Below the pieces are notes generated by a model. That model was not told the DNA's origin, did not search any database, and saw only the letters and a list, made by a program, of their open reading frames with translations. Shown here one piece after another: positions 1 to 8,433 of a stretch of DNA of 64,000 bases. The stretch is from Paracoccus sulfuroxidans. Lineage in GTDB: Bacteria > Pseudomonadota > Alphaproteobacteria > Rhodobacterales > Rhodobacteraceae. The position numbers and the translations under genes were made by a program. The stretch's first letter is position 1; every line of letters begins with the position of its first letter. The stretch lies in assembly GCF_007830335.1 (NCBI RefSeq), contig NZ_VLKU01000010.1, positions 1-64,000 on the forward strand, in the 5' to 3' direction.

Positions 1-465
1 TGAACCGCGCCGGGTTTACCGGAGGCTTCAACTCCTGAGTAGGATGGAGCATCATGAGCAAGACAACGAACAAGCTTTCCCCCGAAGTGCGCGAACGTGC
101 GGTGCGCTTGGTCCTCGACAATGAGGGTCAGCATGGATCGCGCTGGCAGGCAGCCATGTCGATCGCGGCGAAGATTGGCGATGCGCCCCAGACCCTGAAC
201 GATTGGGTCAAGAAGGCCGAGGTCGATAGCGGCAAGCGGCCGGGAGTTTCGAGTGAGATGTCGGATCGCATGAAGGCCCTGGAATGTGAGAACCGGGAAC
301 TGCGCCAAGTCGAGCCATGGGAACGCCACTGGTCCGAGAGACCATGGCGAGGGAGATCCTGCGCAAGGCGAGCGCATATTTTGCGCTGGCGGAGCTCGAC
401 CGCCGGTCGAAGTGATGGTGTCGTTCATCGACGCGCACCGGGGAATGCATGGGGTCGAAGCGCCC
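1..465 (+). mobile_element. IS3-family insertion sequence remnant, left end
   Basis: The first bases (TGAACCGCGCCGGGTTTACC) look like the terminal inverted repeat of an IS3-type element, so the element end coincides with base 1. It is followed by an orfA-like frame and the first codons of an orfB-like frame, which stop near 465 where MFS-transporter sequence begins on the other strand. No right inverted repeat is visible. The element is therefore a one-ended remnant left by deletion or by rearrangement into the MFS gene. The right limit is approximate. Confidence 0.75.
54..465 (+). pseudogene. IS3-family transposase orfA/orfB remnant
   Basis: The frame from 54 encodes an IS3 OrfA-type helix-turn-helix protein: [14 protein letters not shown] near the start, then TLNDWVKK and [14 protein letters not shown] at about residues 70-85. 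After RELRQ, at about 307, the frame is broken by roughly 40 bases of unrelated sequence. The expected OrfA tail ([17 protein letters not shown], stop) resumes in another frame near 352-414. OrfB then starts as [10 protein letters not shown] at 414 and is lost after about 17 codons. The open frame continues to 2033 only because it runs in phase into the downstream LysR gene; that is chance and not a fusion protein. The transposase cannot be functional. Confidence 0.75.
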
Positions 466-1033
466 ATAGATTCAGCGCCAGCGCGGCGGCACTGAACCCT
501 GCCATCGCCCCGAAAGCCGTGCGCCAGCCGAGGAAATCTCCCATCATCGTGCCCACCGGCACGCCCAGAACCGACGCCGCCGCGACCCCACCAAAGATGA
601 GCGCCGTGGCAGGGCCGATGGATTGCTCGGGGACCAGCCGTGGTGCAAGGCTGCCTGCAATGGCCCAGATGCCGCCGATGCAAAGCCCGACGGTCACCCG
701 AGCGGCAAGAAGCAATCCGATGGAGGGGGCAAGCGCCGAGGCGAGATTCGCAAGGACCAACAGTCCCAACAGCCCCGCCAGAATGCGCCTGCGGTCGATG
801 TTCCCCGCAAGGATGATGACGACGGGCGCAAAGAAAGCCGCAAGGATCGCGGGAAGCGAGATCATCAGGCCCGCCGTTCCCACCGAGGTGCCCAGCTCAC
901 TGGCGATTGCGGCCATCAATCCGACCGGCAGCATCTCGGTCGTGACGACCGCAAAGGTGGATGCGGCGATTGTAAGTACGGGGACGAATGCCCTGCGGTC
1001 GGTCGCGGGGATGGTCACGGAGATGGAGGTCAC
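425..1033 (-). pseudogene. MFS transporter, N-terminal half only, truncated by the IS remnant
   Basis: This minus-strand frame encodes about 190 residues of a DHA1/AraJ-type major facilitator: [25 protein letters not shown] at the N-terminus, six hydrophobic segments and the conserved loop NIDRRR between TM2 and TM3. A complete member has about 390-400 residues and 12 TM segments. Here recognisable homology stops at [11 protein letters not shown] near 466, and the last 13 or so codons come from IS sequence. The gene is divergent from the LysR regulator at 1131 with a 97-base gap, which suggests the regulator once controlled it. The half transporter is very probably inactive. Confidence 0.8.
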
Positions 1034-1077
1034 GGGCTGTCCTTTGTCTTGGGTCAGACAGGCTATTTACTCGGGCA

Positions 1078-1101
1078 ATATTGGAGTTAAACAGTCAATA
1101 T
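1078..1101. promoter_or_regulatory. Candidate LysR operator between divergent MFS and LysR genes
   Basis: ATATTG at 1078-1083 and CAATAT at 1096-1101 are exact inverted copies separated by 12 bases. They lie in the gap between the divergent genes, 29 bases before the LysR start. AT-rich dyads of this size in such gaps are typical LysR-type binding sites. The assignment is by position and symmetry only. Confidence 0.4.
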
Positions 1102-1130
1102 CGGGCATCATATGGAACGGATTGGACCCA

Positions 1131-2033
1131 ATGCTGGATCACTTTGGCGATGTGCTGGCCTTCGTTCGCGTGGCCGACACGGCAAGCTTCACGAAGGCTG
1201 CCGACGGGTTGGGCATGACACGCTCTGCCGTCGGGAAATGTATCACCCGGCTCGAAGAGGGGCTGAACACGCGACTTGTCCATCGCACCACCCGCAGCGT
1301 GAGCCTGACCGAGGAGGGGCGGCTCTTCTACGACCACGCCCTGCGCATTCTGGACGAGGTCGAGGATGCCGAAGCGATGCTGGACGAGCGCCGGTACGAA
1401 CCGAAAGGGCGGCTGCGCATCGATCTGCCGGTGGCGTTTGGTCGCATCCATGTCATGCCGGTGGTGCGCCGCTTTCTGGCACAATGGCCCGATCTGGAGG
1501 CTGACGTCACCTTCTCGGACGACTATCGCGATCTGGTCTGCGAGGGGATCGACATCGCGATCCGCATTGGCGGCCCGACAGAAAGTGGCCTGATCCGCCG
1601 GGTTCTTGCGCCGCACCGCTTCGTCATCTGCGCCGCCCCTGAATATCTCGAGCGGAAGGGCGTTCCCCGAACGCTCGAAGATCTTCAGCACCACGACAAG
1701 GTCGTGTTTACTCAGGTCAATTGCGGGGTGCCGTGGCGAGTGCGTATCGGCGCGACCCCGCGTGACGTCGAGGTGCGCGGCACCCTGCGCTTGAGCAACT
1801 CCGAGGCGATACGCGATGCGGCGCTGGCAGGCTTCGGCCTCGTACAGCTTGGCGCGTTTCTGGTCGGCGAGGACATCCGGCATGGTCGCCTCATACCTGT
1901 TCTTGAGCAGTTCGCCGCAGAACAGCCACCTATCTGTGCAGTCTATCCGACCCGCCGCCATGTCTCGCCCAAGGTGCGTCGGTTCGTCGAAATGCTCTGC
2001 GCGGAATGGTCAGGTGAGAGGCCGTGGGGGTGA
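1131..2033 (+). CDS. LysR-family transcriptional regulator
   Basis: A 300-residue LysR-type regulator of usual length. The N-terminal winged helix-turn-helix is clear ([20 protein letters not shown] with [14 protein letters not shown], about residues 9-45), followed by the linker [15 protein letters not shown] and a substrate-binding domain from about residue 90 ([20 protein letters not shown]). It most resembles the CrgA/DsdC-like group that controls divergent transporter genes. The start is the ATG at 1131, the only in-frame ATG before the HTH; the frame upstream belongs to the IS remnant. Its probable target, the divergent MFS gene, is truncated, so the regulator may now be orphaned. The effector is unknown. 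Confidence 0.88.
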   Translation: MLDHFGDVLAFVRVADTASFTKAADGLGMTRSAVGKCITRLEEGLNTRLVHRTTRSVSLTEEGRLFYDHALRILDEVEDAEAMLDERRYEPKGRLRIDLPVAFGRIHVMPVVRRFLAQWPDLEADVTFSDDYRDLVCEGIDIAIRIGGPTESGLIRRVLAPHRFVICAAPEYLERKGVPRTLEDLQHHDKVVFTQVNCGVPWRVRIGATPRDVEVRGTLRLSNSEAIRDAALAGFGLVQLGAFLVGEDIRHGRLIPVLEQFAAEQPPICAVYPTRRHVSPKVRRFVEMLCAEWSGERPWG

Positions 2034-2143
2034 AGATTATCACACACCTTCACTTTACATAGGCCTAGGCGTCAGCTTCGTGCTGCATCGATGTCAGGCT
2101 GTGCACGAGATCAACGCACTGAGCCCGTCGCCGACATTTCTGC

Positions 2144-2698
2144 TCAGGCCGTCAGCCTATCAATCAGCAGTTGGCTCGCGGCTGCATAACCTGCGCGAAG
2201 CTCGCGGAGCACCGCCGGGTCCTTTTGCGCAACACCTGCGAGAAGGTATCCATGGGCATGGTCAACGACGATATCCCTCATCAGCACGGCATCGTCTGCA
2301 CTGCGTCCGGCCCTGAGCAATGCTTCCAGCATCTGCTGCGACAGCTTCACCGCCTCATCACTCTTGGCATCGGGTTCGCTGAGAAACGCCATGAAGACCT
2401 GTGGGTTATGCGTCACCAAATCCCCGTAGAAATACGCGAGATCAGCAAAAGAGCGACCCTGCAGGCCGATGCTCGCTCTATTGTCGCGTTCGATCAAGAC
2501 CATATCCAGCACCAGACCCAACAGGTTCGCGCGATCCCCCGTGTGACGATAGAGCGCCATCGGGCTTACCCCTAAGGCCTTTGAGAGGCTGCGCATGCTG
2601 AAGCTCTGCGCCCCCTGCGTCTCGATGAGGTCGCGTGCCGCCTCAATGATCTTCCTTTTGTTAAGTCGGCTGGCCTTTGCCTCGTCCGCGTCACTCAC
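2144..2698 (-). CDS. TetR/AcrR-family transcriptional regulator
   Basis: A 184-residue TetR-type repressor. The N-terminal three-helix DNA-binding domain is intact: IIEAARDLIETQGAQSFSM leads into SLSKALGVSPMALYRH at about residues 35-55, the usual TetR recognition helix pattern. The rest is an alpha-helical ligand-binding domain with no recognised ligand motif. It lies downstream of, and overlaps by 4 bases (ATGA), the RibD-like reductase gene at 2695-3231, so the two are co-transcribed. A perfect palindrome directly upstream of the pair (3249-3261) is a likely autoregulatory operator. The ligand is unknown. Confidence 0.87.
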   Translation of the reverse strand: MSDADEAKASRLNKRKIIEAARDLIETQGAQSFSMRSLSKALGVSPMALYRHTGDRANLLGLVLDMVLIERDNRASIGLQGRSFADLAYFYGDLVTHNPQVFMAFLSEPDAKSDEAVKLSQQMLEALLRAGRSADDAVLMRDIVVDHAHGYLLAGVAQKDPAVLRELRAGYAAASQLLIDRLTA

Positions 2699-3231
2699 GG
2701 CGCAATCTGATAGTGGGATTGCACGAGCCCCGAGGGGAAGCTTTCGCTGCGCAAGTGCTTCAAGGGCAATGCTTTTGGAAGACTGCCGAAAAGCGGCAGG
2801 CCAGAGCCCAGCAAAACCGGTATCCTTGTCAGGATCATGTCCTGGACCAACCCTTCGGCCAATGCGGATTGGATGAGCTTGCCACCGTCAATATAGGCTC
2901 TCGACCAGCCCTCAGCCGAGACCCTGCTCATGGTCTCGGGAAGTGACGCGTTCCAGATGCGCACAGCCTTTTGCTGCGCGGCGGGAACATGCGCTTGCGT
3001 CAGCGATCCGGACAGCACGATGACCGGCTTGTCGAATGGCCATGGGTCAAAGCGCGAGACGACCTCCCATGTGCCGCGCCCCATGATGATACCGTCAACG
3101 CTGTCATAGAAGCTGTTGTAGCCGTGGTCTTCATTTTCGGCACCGTTTGGTGTCAGCCAGCTTACGTCCCCATCGCGCGTTGCAATGAAGCCATCAAGGC
3201 TGGCTGCGATAAAGACATGCGCTGTAGTCAC
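2695..3231 (-). CDS. Dihydrofolate reductase-family protein (RibD C-terminal domain)
   Basis: A 178-residue stand-alone RibD_C/DHFR-fold protein. It has the N-terminal FIAASLDGFIAT motif, IIMGRGTWE at about residue 50 (the NADPH-binding side of the fold) and the C-terminal YIDGGKLIQSALAEGLVQD followed by PVLLGSGLPLFG. All are hallmarks of the YyaP/YwjB-like reductase family. These are NADPH-dependent reductases whose substrates are mostly unknown. It is the first gene of a two-gene operon with a TetR repressor, so it is probably induced by the small molecule that the repressor senses. No deaminase domain is present, so it is not a complete RibD. Confidence 0.85.
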   Translation of the reverse strand: MTTAHVFIAASLDGFIATRDGDVSWLTPNGAENEDHGYNSFYDSVDGIIMGRGTWEVVSRFDPWPFDKPVIVLSGSLTQAHVPAAQQKAVRIWNASLPETMSRVSAEGWSRAYIDGGKLIQSALAEGLVQDMILTRIPVLLGSGLPLFGSLPKALPLKHLRSESFPSGLVQSHYQIAP

Positions 3232-3248
3232 AGCATTCTCCTAAAAAA

Positions 3249-3261
3249 TATACGCCGTATA
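3249..3261. promoter_or_regulatory. Palindromic candidate TetR operator
   Basis: TATACG-C-CGTATA is a perfect 13-base palindrome (6-base arms, 1-base centre) starting 18 bases upstream of the RibD-like gene, at the position expected for its promoter or leader. With a TetR gene in the same operon, autorepression is the simplest reading. No binding data can be inferred beyond symmetry and place. Confidence 0.55.
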
Positions 3262-3373
3262 CTTTCATGGGAGTGCCTGCAGATCAACGGCGACTTTGTC
3301 CCGCATACCTGCCGAAGCTGGTTCTGCTGCGCAGGAGGTCGGTGTGACCGTAGCGAGATCGATACGAAGAGCC

Positions 3374-4000
3374 CTAAGCGGTCGGTCGCCTTGCTGCTGC
3401 GAGAAGCGCGCCGAATGCAATCATGGTGCTGCCGCTGACACGGTTGATCCAGCGCAGGCCACCCGCATTCCGGATCAGCCCTGAAAGCCGGGTTCCGGCA
3501 TAGGCGTAGAGGGCGATGGCCAGCATTTCCAGAACGAGGAAAATGACCCCGAGGATCATAAAGCTGCCCCAGTAATTCGTCGCATCCACAAATTGCGGAA
3601 AGAAGGCCGTGAAGATCAGGATCGCTTTCGGGTTTCCAATGGCGACCAGAAATTCCTGTCGGATAAACCCACGCACCCCAGACCTGCCAAATTCCGGATC
3701 TTCCGCAGGCAGTTTCGCCTCGGAGCGCAGGATCTTGATGCCAAGCCAGACCAGATAGGCTGCGCCCAGAAACTTCACGACTGTAAATGCGATTTCGGAA
3801 GCCATCAGCAATGCGCCCATGCCAAGCGCTGTAACGACGATCATCATGGTGAACGCGACGAGGCGACCCACCGCAGCGAACAAGGCGGTCGGCAGACCAT
3901 TGCGCGCGCCGATTGTTATTGAGAGCAGGTTGTTCGGCCCGAACGCCATGTTCAGGGCAAAACATGCGGGCACAAACAGAAGAAGGGTTTCCAGGGGCAT
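3374..4000 (-). CDS. LysE-family amino-acid exporter
   Basis: A 208-residue inner-membrane protein of the LysE/RhtB translocator family. The first helix carries the family motif (FALNMAFGPNNLL, near residues 14-26), the central cytoplasmic loop holds FIRQEFLVAIGNPKAILIFTAF (GNPKA is highly conserved), and there are about five to six hydrophobic segments. Length is normal. Such proteins export amino acids or derivatives by proton antiport; the substrate cannot be read from sequence. An IS5-type element lies about 107 bases upstream and may have separated the gene from its original promoter or regulator. Confidence 0.87.
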   Translation of the reverse strand: MPLETLLLFVPACFALNMAFGPNNLLSITIGARNGLPTALFAAVGRLVAFTMMIVVTALGMGALLMASEIAFTVVKFLGAAYLVWLGIKILRSEAKLPAEDPEFGRSGVRGFIRQEFLVAIGNPKAILIFTAFFPQFVDATNYWGSFMILGVIFLVLEMLAIALYAYAGTRLSGLIRNAGGLRWINRVSGSTMIAFGALLAAARRPTA

Positions 4001-4107
4001 CGCGTTTCCGTCAGCTTTTGACGATCATTCCTAAAATTTCTTCGATTTGTCCACGTCGCTGTGTCCCGCATAGCAGTCATCATGGCCAGGATTTGCGAGG
4101 CCTAGCC

Positions 4108-4959
4108 TCAGGACCCATAGCCAGTAGATGACGAGTGCGGCGAGTGCGATGGCTGAGAGGAAGACCTTCGGGCATCTGTCGTATCGGGTTGCCACACGCC
4201 GCCAATCTTTCAGCCTGCCGAACATGATCTCGATCCGATTGCGGCGTTCGTAGCGGCGCTTGTCGTATCTGATCGGTTTTTTCCGCTGTTTCCGACCGAG
4301 AATACACGCGCGTATCCCTTTGTCTTTCAATGCTTCCCTGAACCCGCCGGCGTCATAGCCGCGGTCCCCGAGGAGCCAGTCAGCATTCGGCAGGCTGCTC
4401 AGCAACGCCCGTGCCCCGATGTCATCGCTGACCTAACCCGCAGTGACGAACAAATTGAGTGGCCGGCCCTGGCTGTCGCAGATGGCATGCAGTTTGGTGT
4501 TCATGCTGCTTTTGGTACGGCCAATCAGACGTCCACGCCCCCCTTTTTAACGCCCATGCTGGTCGCGGTGCGGTGTGCCTTCAGGTACTTGCGCAGGCTC
4601 ACTCGAACGCATGGCGTTCGCCTGCTCACTTCGATCATCACGGTCTTCTCTTTGCCGTGGTCGGCGGCCAGACCGGTCATCATCCGGGCGAAGATGCCCT
4701 TGTTCGCGGCTGCGCTCCAACCGATGGCGCGCGGCCGCTCACCTCCAGCGTTTCCAACGATTGTACAGCCTTTCCGGGGCCACGGTCCCCTTCAAGCGTG
4801 CGGGCCATATTCCTTCGGCGCATCTCGCCAGCGCAAGCCATTGCGATTGACGTCAATTATCCCATTCAGAACCCGTCGGCCGCCGACGCGCGGCTTACCA
4901 TGGCTTTGGTGAAAGAGGGCCCCGAGCCGCGCGTCGGCCTGCCCGAAAAGATTGCTCAT
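4108..4959 (-). pseudogene. IS5-family transposase, interrupted by stop and frameshift
   Basis: The start is MSNLFGQADARL, from the ATG at 4957-4959, followed by GKPRV, RRVLNGIIDVNRNGLRWRD and LYNRWKRW. It resumes as KAHRTATSMG, then after a one-base shift near a run of Gs at about 4540 as GRGRLIGRTK, and as NTKLHAICDSQGRPLNLF. The DDE-domain second half is WLLGDRGYDAGGF, RYDKRRYERRNRIEIMFGRLKDWRR and FLSAIALAALVIYWL. An in-frame TAG at 4433-4435 replaces an expected Gln codon before VSDDIGARALL. With at least one frameshift, one nonsense codon and an altered stretch near 4600-4640, transposase activity is lost. The last codons read into the terminal repeat. Confidence 0.82.
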
Positions 4960-5018
4960 CGATCGGTCTTCTTACGGAGCATGAGGTGCGCAACCAGGCA
5001 GATATCAATGGGTCCTGA
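4108..5018 (-). mobile_element. IS5-family insertion sequence, decayed
   Basis: An element of about 0.9 kb bounded by inverted copies of an 11-base end, TCAGGACCCAT at 4108-4118 and its complement at 5008-5018. Between them lies a minus-strand IS5-type transposase reading frame with inactivating changes. No clear target duplication flanks the ends. The element separates the LysE gene from the RTX-Hint gene. The ends may extend a base or two further. Confidence 0.7.
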
Positions 5019-5215
5019 CCTTCATCTCGGTCGTCCATGCCTCCGCTTTCGGGCCTGCAAGGTACTCGGCCGGTCGCCCCCAATCGCCGCGAAAGCCAAG
5101 TTGAACTCTACGGAAGAGCACACGCACTACGAGAAAAATCATCTTACCGAGCGGTGTTTCGCGTGATAAATGTAACTTTAAGCATTCCCCTCCTCGAATC
5201 ATAAATCAACGGACG

Positions 5216-8116
5216 GTGCACGTGGCAGTCGGTTACCTGGTCTCGCTTGGAAGCGATCTTTCGGCCTGGAATGGCGATACCATCGCCTTGACTCAGACGA
5301 CATTTACGCCCGTACGCGCCCTAGGGACAGACACCGCGACCGTTGGTTCCGGCACCTGGTCGGTGACCGGCGTCCTCAGCGACGGGACACAAGTCACCAA
5401 TCAGATTCTGGGCGGAACCTATCAGACTGATTCGGCTGGAAATCTGTATTTCGTGCCGGATGTTTCCATGACCAGCATCACCAGTGCGACCGTGGGAACC
5501 TCGCCGATCTACAACGGTCCGACCACGTTGCAGCAGGGGAATAGCTTTTCCAACATCATGACTGGAGGCACTACTCCCAATACCCTTGATGGGCTTGGCG
5601 GCAACGATTCCCTTCTCGGTAGTTCTGACTTCTTGCCTGGCGGGGGGGACGACAGAGACGTGTTGAACGGCGGGGCGGGCAACGACACCCTGCGCGGCGG
5701 CAACGGCAATGACCGCCTGACCGGCGGGACAGGAAACGACTCGCTGCAGGGCGGCGCGGGTGCGGATATTGCGGATTATTCCGGCGCGACCTCGGGCGTG
5801 AATATTACCCTGCCTTCGGGCGGCGCGGCGCAAACTCTGACCAACACCCAGACAGGCGGAATGGGTCAGGACACCCTTCAGGGCATGGATGGTCTGATTG
5901 GTTCGGCCTTCGCCGATACGCTGATCGGTTATGACGGGCACGGCACCGATCCTGACGGCAACACCTATACCAACCATCTGGATGGCGGAGCAGGCAACGA
6001 CTACATCGACGGCAAGACCGGTGGCGACTATCTTTTCGGGGGCTCGGGCGATGACACGGTCATCGGCGGTCTGGCGAACGGGACCCAAATTGGTGCCTAT
6101 GACGATCAGATTTTCGGCGGCGACGGCAATGATGTCCTGTATGGCGATGACACGCTTGGCACGGATCCGGGTGGTGGCAACGACCTGATCCAGGGCGGCG
6201 CGGGCAATGACTCGATCATTGCCGGTGCAGGGAACGATCTGGTCTTTGGTGACGCTGACAACGATACGATCCGTGGTGGAGCGGGCAACGACACGATCTA
6301 TGGCGGGACCGGCAACGACTCGCTGTTTGGTGACGCGGGCAATGACGTCATTCATGGCGGCGACGGGGCCGATACCATCCAAAGCGGCTTGGGCGATGAC
6401 CTTGTCCATGGTGGGGCGGGCGGCGACCACATCACCAACGAGGGCGGCCGGGATACCATCTACGGCGAAGCCGGCAATGATACCATCCTGTCCGGAGGCT
6501 CGGGCGCGGCTTATGGCGGCGACGGCGATGACGAGCTTCAGGTGGCGCCGGGTGGAAGTGCGACGCTTTTCGGAGACGCCGGCAACGACCGCATGATCGG
6601 CCATGACACCACCAACGACCTGATGTACGGCGGCGACGGCGACGACGGCATGGTCGGCAATGGTGGCGATGACAGCCTGTATGGCGACGCCGGAAACGAC
6701 ACGATCAATGGTTTTTCTGGCAATGACTTCCTTTACGGCGGTAGCGGCAATGACCTGATCGGCGGCGGGATTGGCAATGACAGCATCGAAGGCGGGACCG
6801 GCGACGACACCCTGTATGGCGACAGTTATCTGGGGCCTGACACCGTCAGCGGTGGCGATGACACGATCCGCGGAGACGAAGGCAACGACCTGATCTATGG
6901 TGGCGCGGGTCAGGATCTGATCTATGGCGGTGCCGACAACGACACCATCCATGGCGGCGACGGCAACGATACCCTGCATGGTGACGCGGGCAATGACAGC
7001 ATCCTGGGCGGCGCCGGGAATGACAGCATCCTCGGTGGTGCCGGGAATGACTATATCGAGGGCGGCACTGGCCGCGATACGATCGACGGCGGGGCTGGCA
7101 ACGACGTGATCAGCGGCGGCGCCCCCGGTGCGGATGACAATCAGGCGGATATGCTGACAGGCGGTGAGGGTTTTGACACCTTCATCGCGGGCAATGGCGA
7201 CACCATCCTGGACTTCAACACTGGTGCTGGTCAGAATATTTCCGACAACTCCCAGACCAACAACGATTTCGTCAACCTCTCGGGCTATTACAACACCCAG
7301 AATCTGGCGATCTATAACGCTTGGGCGCAGGCGAACGGGCAGAAGGTCTATGCCACTCCGCTTGGCTGGCTGCGTGGCGACCAAAGCGACGGGGTTCTGA
7401 ACGACATCTCGACCGGGCATGGGTTCGGTCAGAACTTCACCTTCACGATTCAGACAAACGGAACGCAAACCGCAGGTAACAACCTCACCTGGGACAACAC
7501 CAGCGTAGTTTGCTTCGGCTCGGACGCGCTGATCGAGACGCAAAACGGGCCGGTTCCGGCCGGTAAGCTGCAAGTCGGTGATCTGGTGCGCACCCAGGAC
7601 GCGGGCCTTCAGCCGATCCGCTGGATCGGCAAGCGCAGCCTGGATGAGGCCGCGTTGAGCGAAGCGGCGCGTCTGCGCCCCATCCGCATCCGCGCGGGCG
7701 CGCTTGGCGACGGCCTGCCCTCCAGCGATCTGATCGTGTCGCCGCAACACCGGATGCTGGTGCGCTCGAAAATCACGCGCCGCATGTTCGGCTGCGATGA
7801 GGTGCTGATCGCGGCCAAGCAATTGCTGCAGATCGACGGGATCGAGGTGGCCGAGGATCTGACCGGGGTGACCTATGTCCACTTCCTGTTCGACGCCCAT
7901 CAGATCGTCTTCGCCAATGGTGCGGCAAGCGAGTCGATGCATACCGGCGAACAAGCGCTGAAATCGATCGGCCCCTCTGCGGTCGCCGAAATCCATGAGC
8001 TGTTCCCGGAGCTGCGCAATGATGAGCGCCAGACTGCCCGATTGGTTGTGCAGGGCCGCACTGCCCGGAAACTGGCCGAGCGGCATAGCATCAACCGGAA
8101 GTGTCTGGTCAGTTAG
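5216..8116 (+). CDS. RTX-repeat protein with C-terminal Hint domain
   Basis: A 966-residue protein. Residues 1-120 are a beta-rich head of unknown role (the first 55 residues resemble the start of other RTX-Hint proteins). From about 125 to 645 there are some 40 calcium-binding nonapeptides of the GGxGNDxLx type, which form a parallel beta-roll in Ca2+ outside the cell. From about 765 comes a Hint (hedgehog/intein) module beginning CFGSDALIETQNG, with LQVGDLVRTQDAGLQPIRWIG and the conserved LIVSPQHRMLVRS. RTX proteins usually leave through type I secretion, but no dedicated type I operon adjoins. There is no classical signal peptide. The start is GTG at 5216; GTG at 5222 is possible. The Hint Cys suggests self-processing, but this is inferred. 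Confidence 0.85.
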   Translation: MHVAVGYLVSLGSDLSAWNGDTIALTQTTFTPVRALGTDTATVGSGTWSVTGVLSDGTQVTNQILGGTYQTDSAGNLYFVPDVSMTSITSATVGTSPIYNGPTTLQQGNSFSNIMTGGTTPNTLDGLGGNDSLLGSSDFLPGGGDDRDVLNGGAGNDTLRGGNGNDRLTGGTGNDSLQGGAGADIADYSGATSGVNITLPSGGAAQTLTNTQTGGMGQDTLQGMDGLIGSAFADTLIGYDGHGTDPDGNTYTNHLDGGAGNDYIDGKTGGDYLFGGSGDDTVIGGLANGTQIGAYDDQIFGGDGNDVLYGDDTLGTDPGGGNDLIQGGAGNDSIIAGAGNDLVFGDADNDTIRGGAGNDTIYGGTGNDSLFGDAGNDVIHGGDGADTIQSGLGDDLVHGGAGGDHITNEGGRDTIYGEAGNDTILSGGSGAAYGGDGDDELQVAPGGSATLFGDAGNDRMIGHDTTNDLMYGGDGDDGMVGNGGDDSLYGDAGNDTINGFSGNDFLYGGSGNDLIGGGIGNDSIEGGTGDDTLYGDSYLGPDTVSGGDDTIRGDEGNDLIYGGAGQDLIYGGADNDTIHGGDGNDTLHGDAGNDSILGGAGNDSILGGAGNDYIEGGTGRDTIDGGAGNDVISGGAPGADDNQADMLTGGEGFDTFIAGNGDTILDFNTGAGQNISDNSQTNNDFVNLSGYYNTQNLAIYNAWAQANGQKVYATPLGWLRGDQSDGVLNDISTGHGFGQNFTFTIQTNGTQTAGNNLTWDNTSVVCFGSDALIETQNGPVPAGKLQVGDLVRTQDAGLQPIRWIGKRSLDEAALSEAARLRPIRIRAGALGDGLPSSDLIVSPQHRMLVRSKITRRMFGCDEVLIAAKQLLQIDGIEVAEDLTGVTYVHFLFDAHQIVFANGAASESMHTGEQALKSIGPSAVAEIHELFPELRNDERQTARLVVQGRTARKLAERHSINRKCLVS

Positions 8117-8433
8117 ACCAGCAGATTCTCGGGGCTTTCAGCTACGGCGGCGCGGATGCTTGCATGCGAGCTGCTTCAGCAGCGGTCATCCTACCCCTAA
8201 TATGTAGCGTCGCGAACCGGACCTTCTGCGGGAGGGGAGCCCCAGCCCGTTTGATGTCCTTCTTTTGAAGGAAGGAATCCGGGGATGTCACCAAGGGCGA
8301 GTTGGAAAGGTGAGCCGAAGGTTCCTGCGCGGCCACCACCGGCGATTGCGGGCCGAAGATCCGCGCATTCAGGAACAAACCGCGCCCTGCGCGGTTGGTC
8401 CCGGATTACGCCACATGCATTAAAGAGGTTCAA
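8117..8433. other. Gap between the RTX-Hint gene and sodC
   Basis: No coding sequence is supported in these 317 bases. The RTX-Hint stop lies inside a weak 6-bp hairpin (8105-8121). A short hairpin TCCTTC-TTTT-GAAGGA is at 8257-8272, and a strong 8-bp hairpin is at 8378-8396, listed separately. No promoter boxes are convincing. Confidence 0.6.
8378..8396. promoter_or_regulatory. Perfect 8-bp hairpin upstream of sodC
   Basis: AACCGCGC and GCGCGGTT flank a 3-base loop, 37 bases before the sodC start. There is no following T-run, so it is not an ordinary intrinsic terminator. It could be an operator or a structured 5' leader of the sodC mRNA. Confidence 0.4.

Noticed and set aside
54..2033. 659-residue fusion of a transposase and a LysR regulator
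   Set aside because: The IS frame happens to stay open into the LysR gene, but residues between about 90 and 359 are nonsense sequence lying antisense to the MFS gene.
3228..3965. 245-codon minus-strand frame over the LysE gene
   Set aside because: It is out of frame with the clear LysE protein and has no family features.
5600..7140. Tandem DNA repeats that might be a CRISPR or satellite array
   Set aside because: The periodicity is the 27-base coding unit of RTX nonapeptides, with variable third positions and no spacers.
5321..8086. 921-codon open frame antisense to the RTX-Hint gene
   Set aside because: It is the mirror of the GGxGNDxL repeats, which lack stops on the opposite strand. 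It shows no domain, no start signal and only repeat-derived VIA/DRV patterns.
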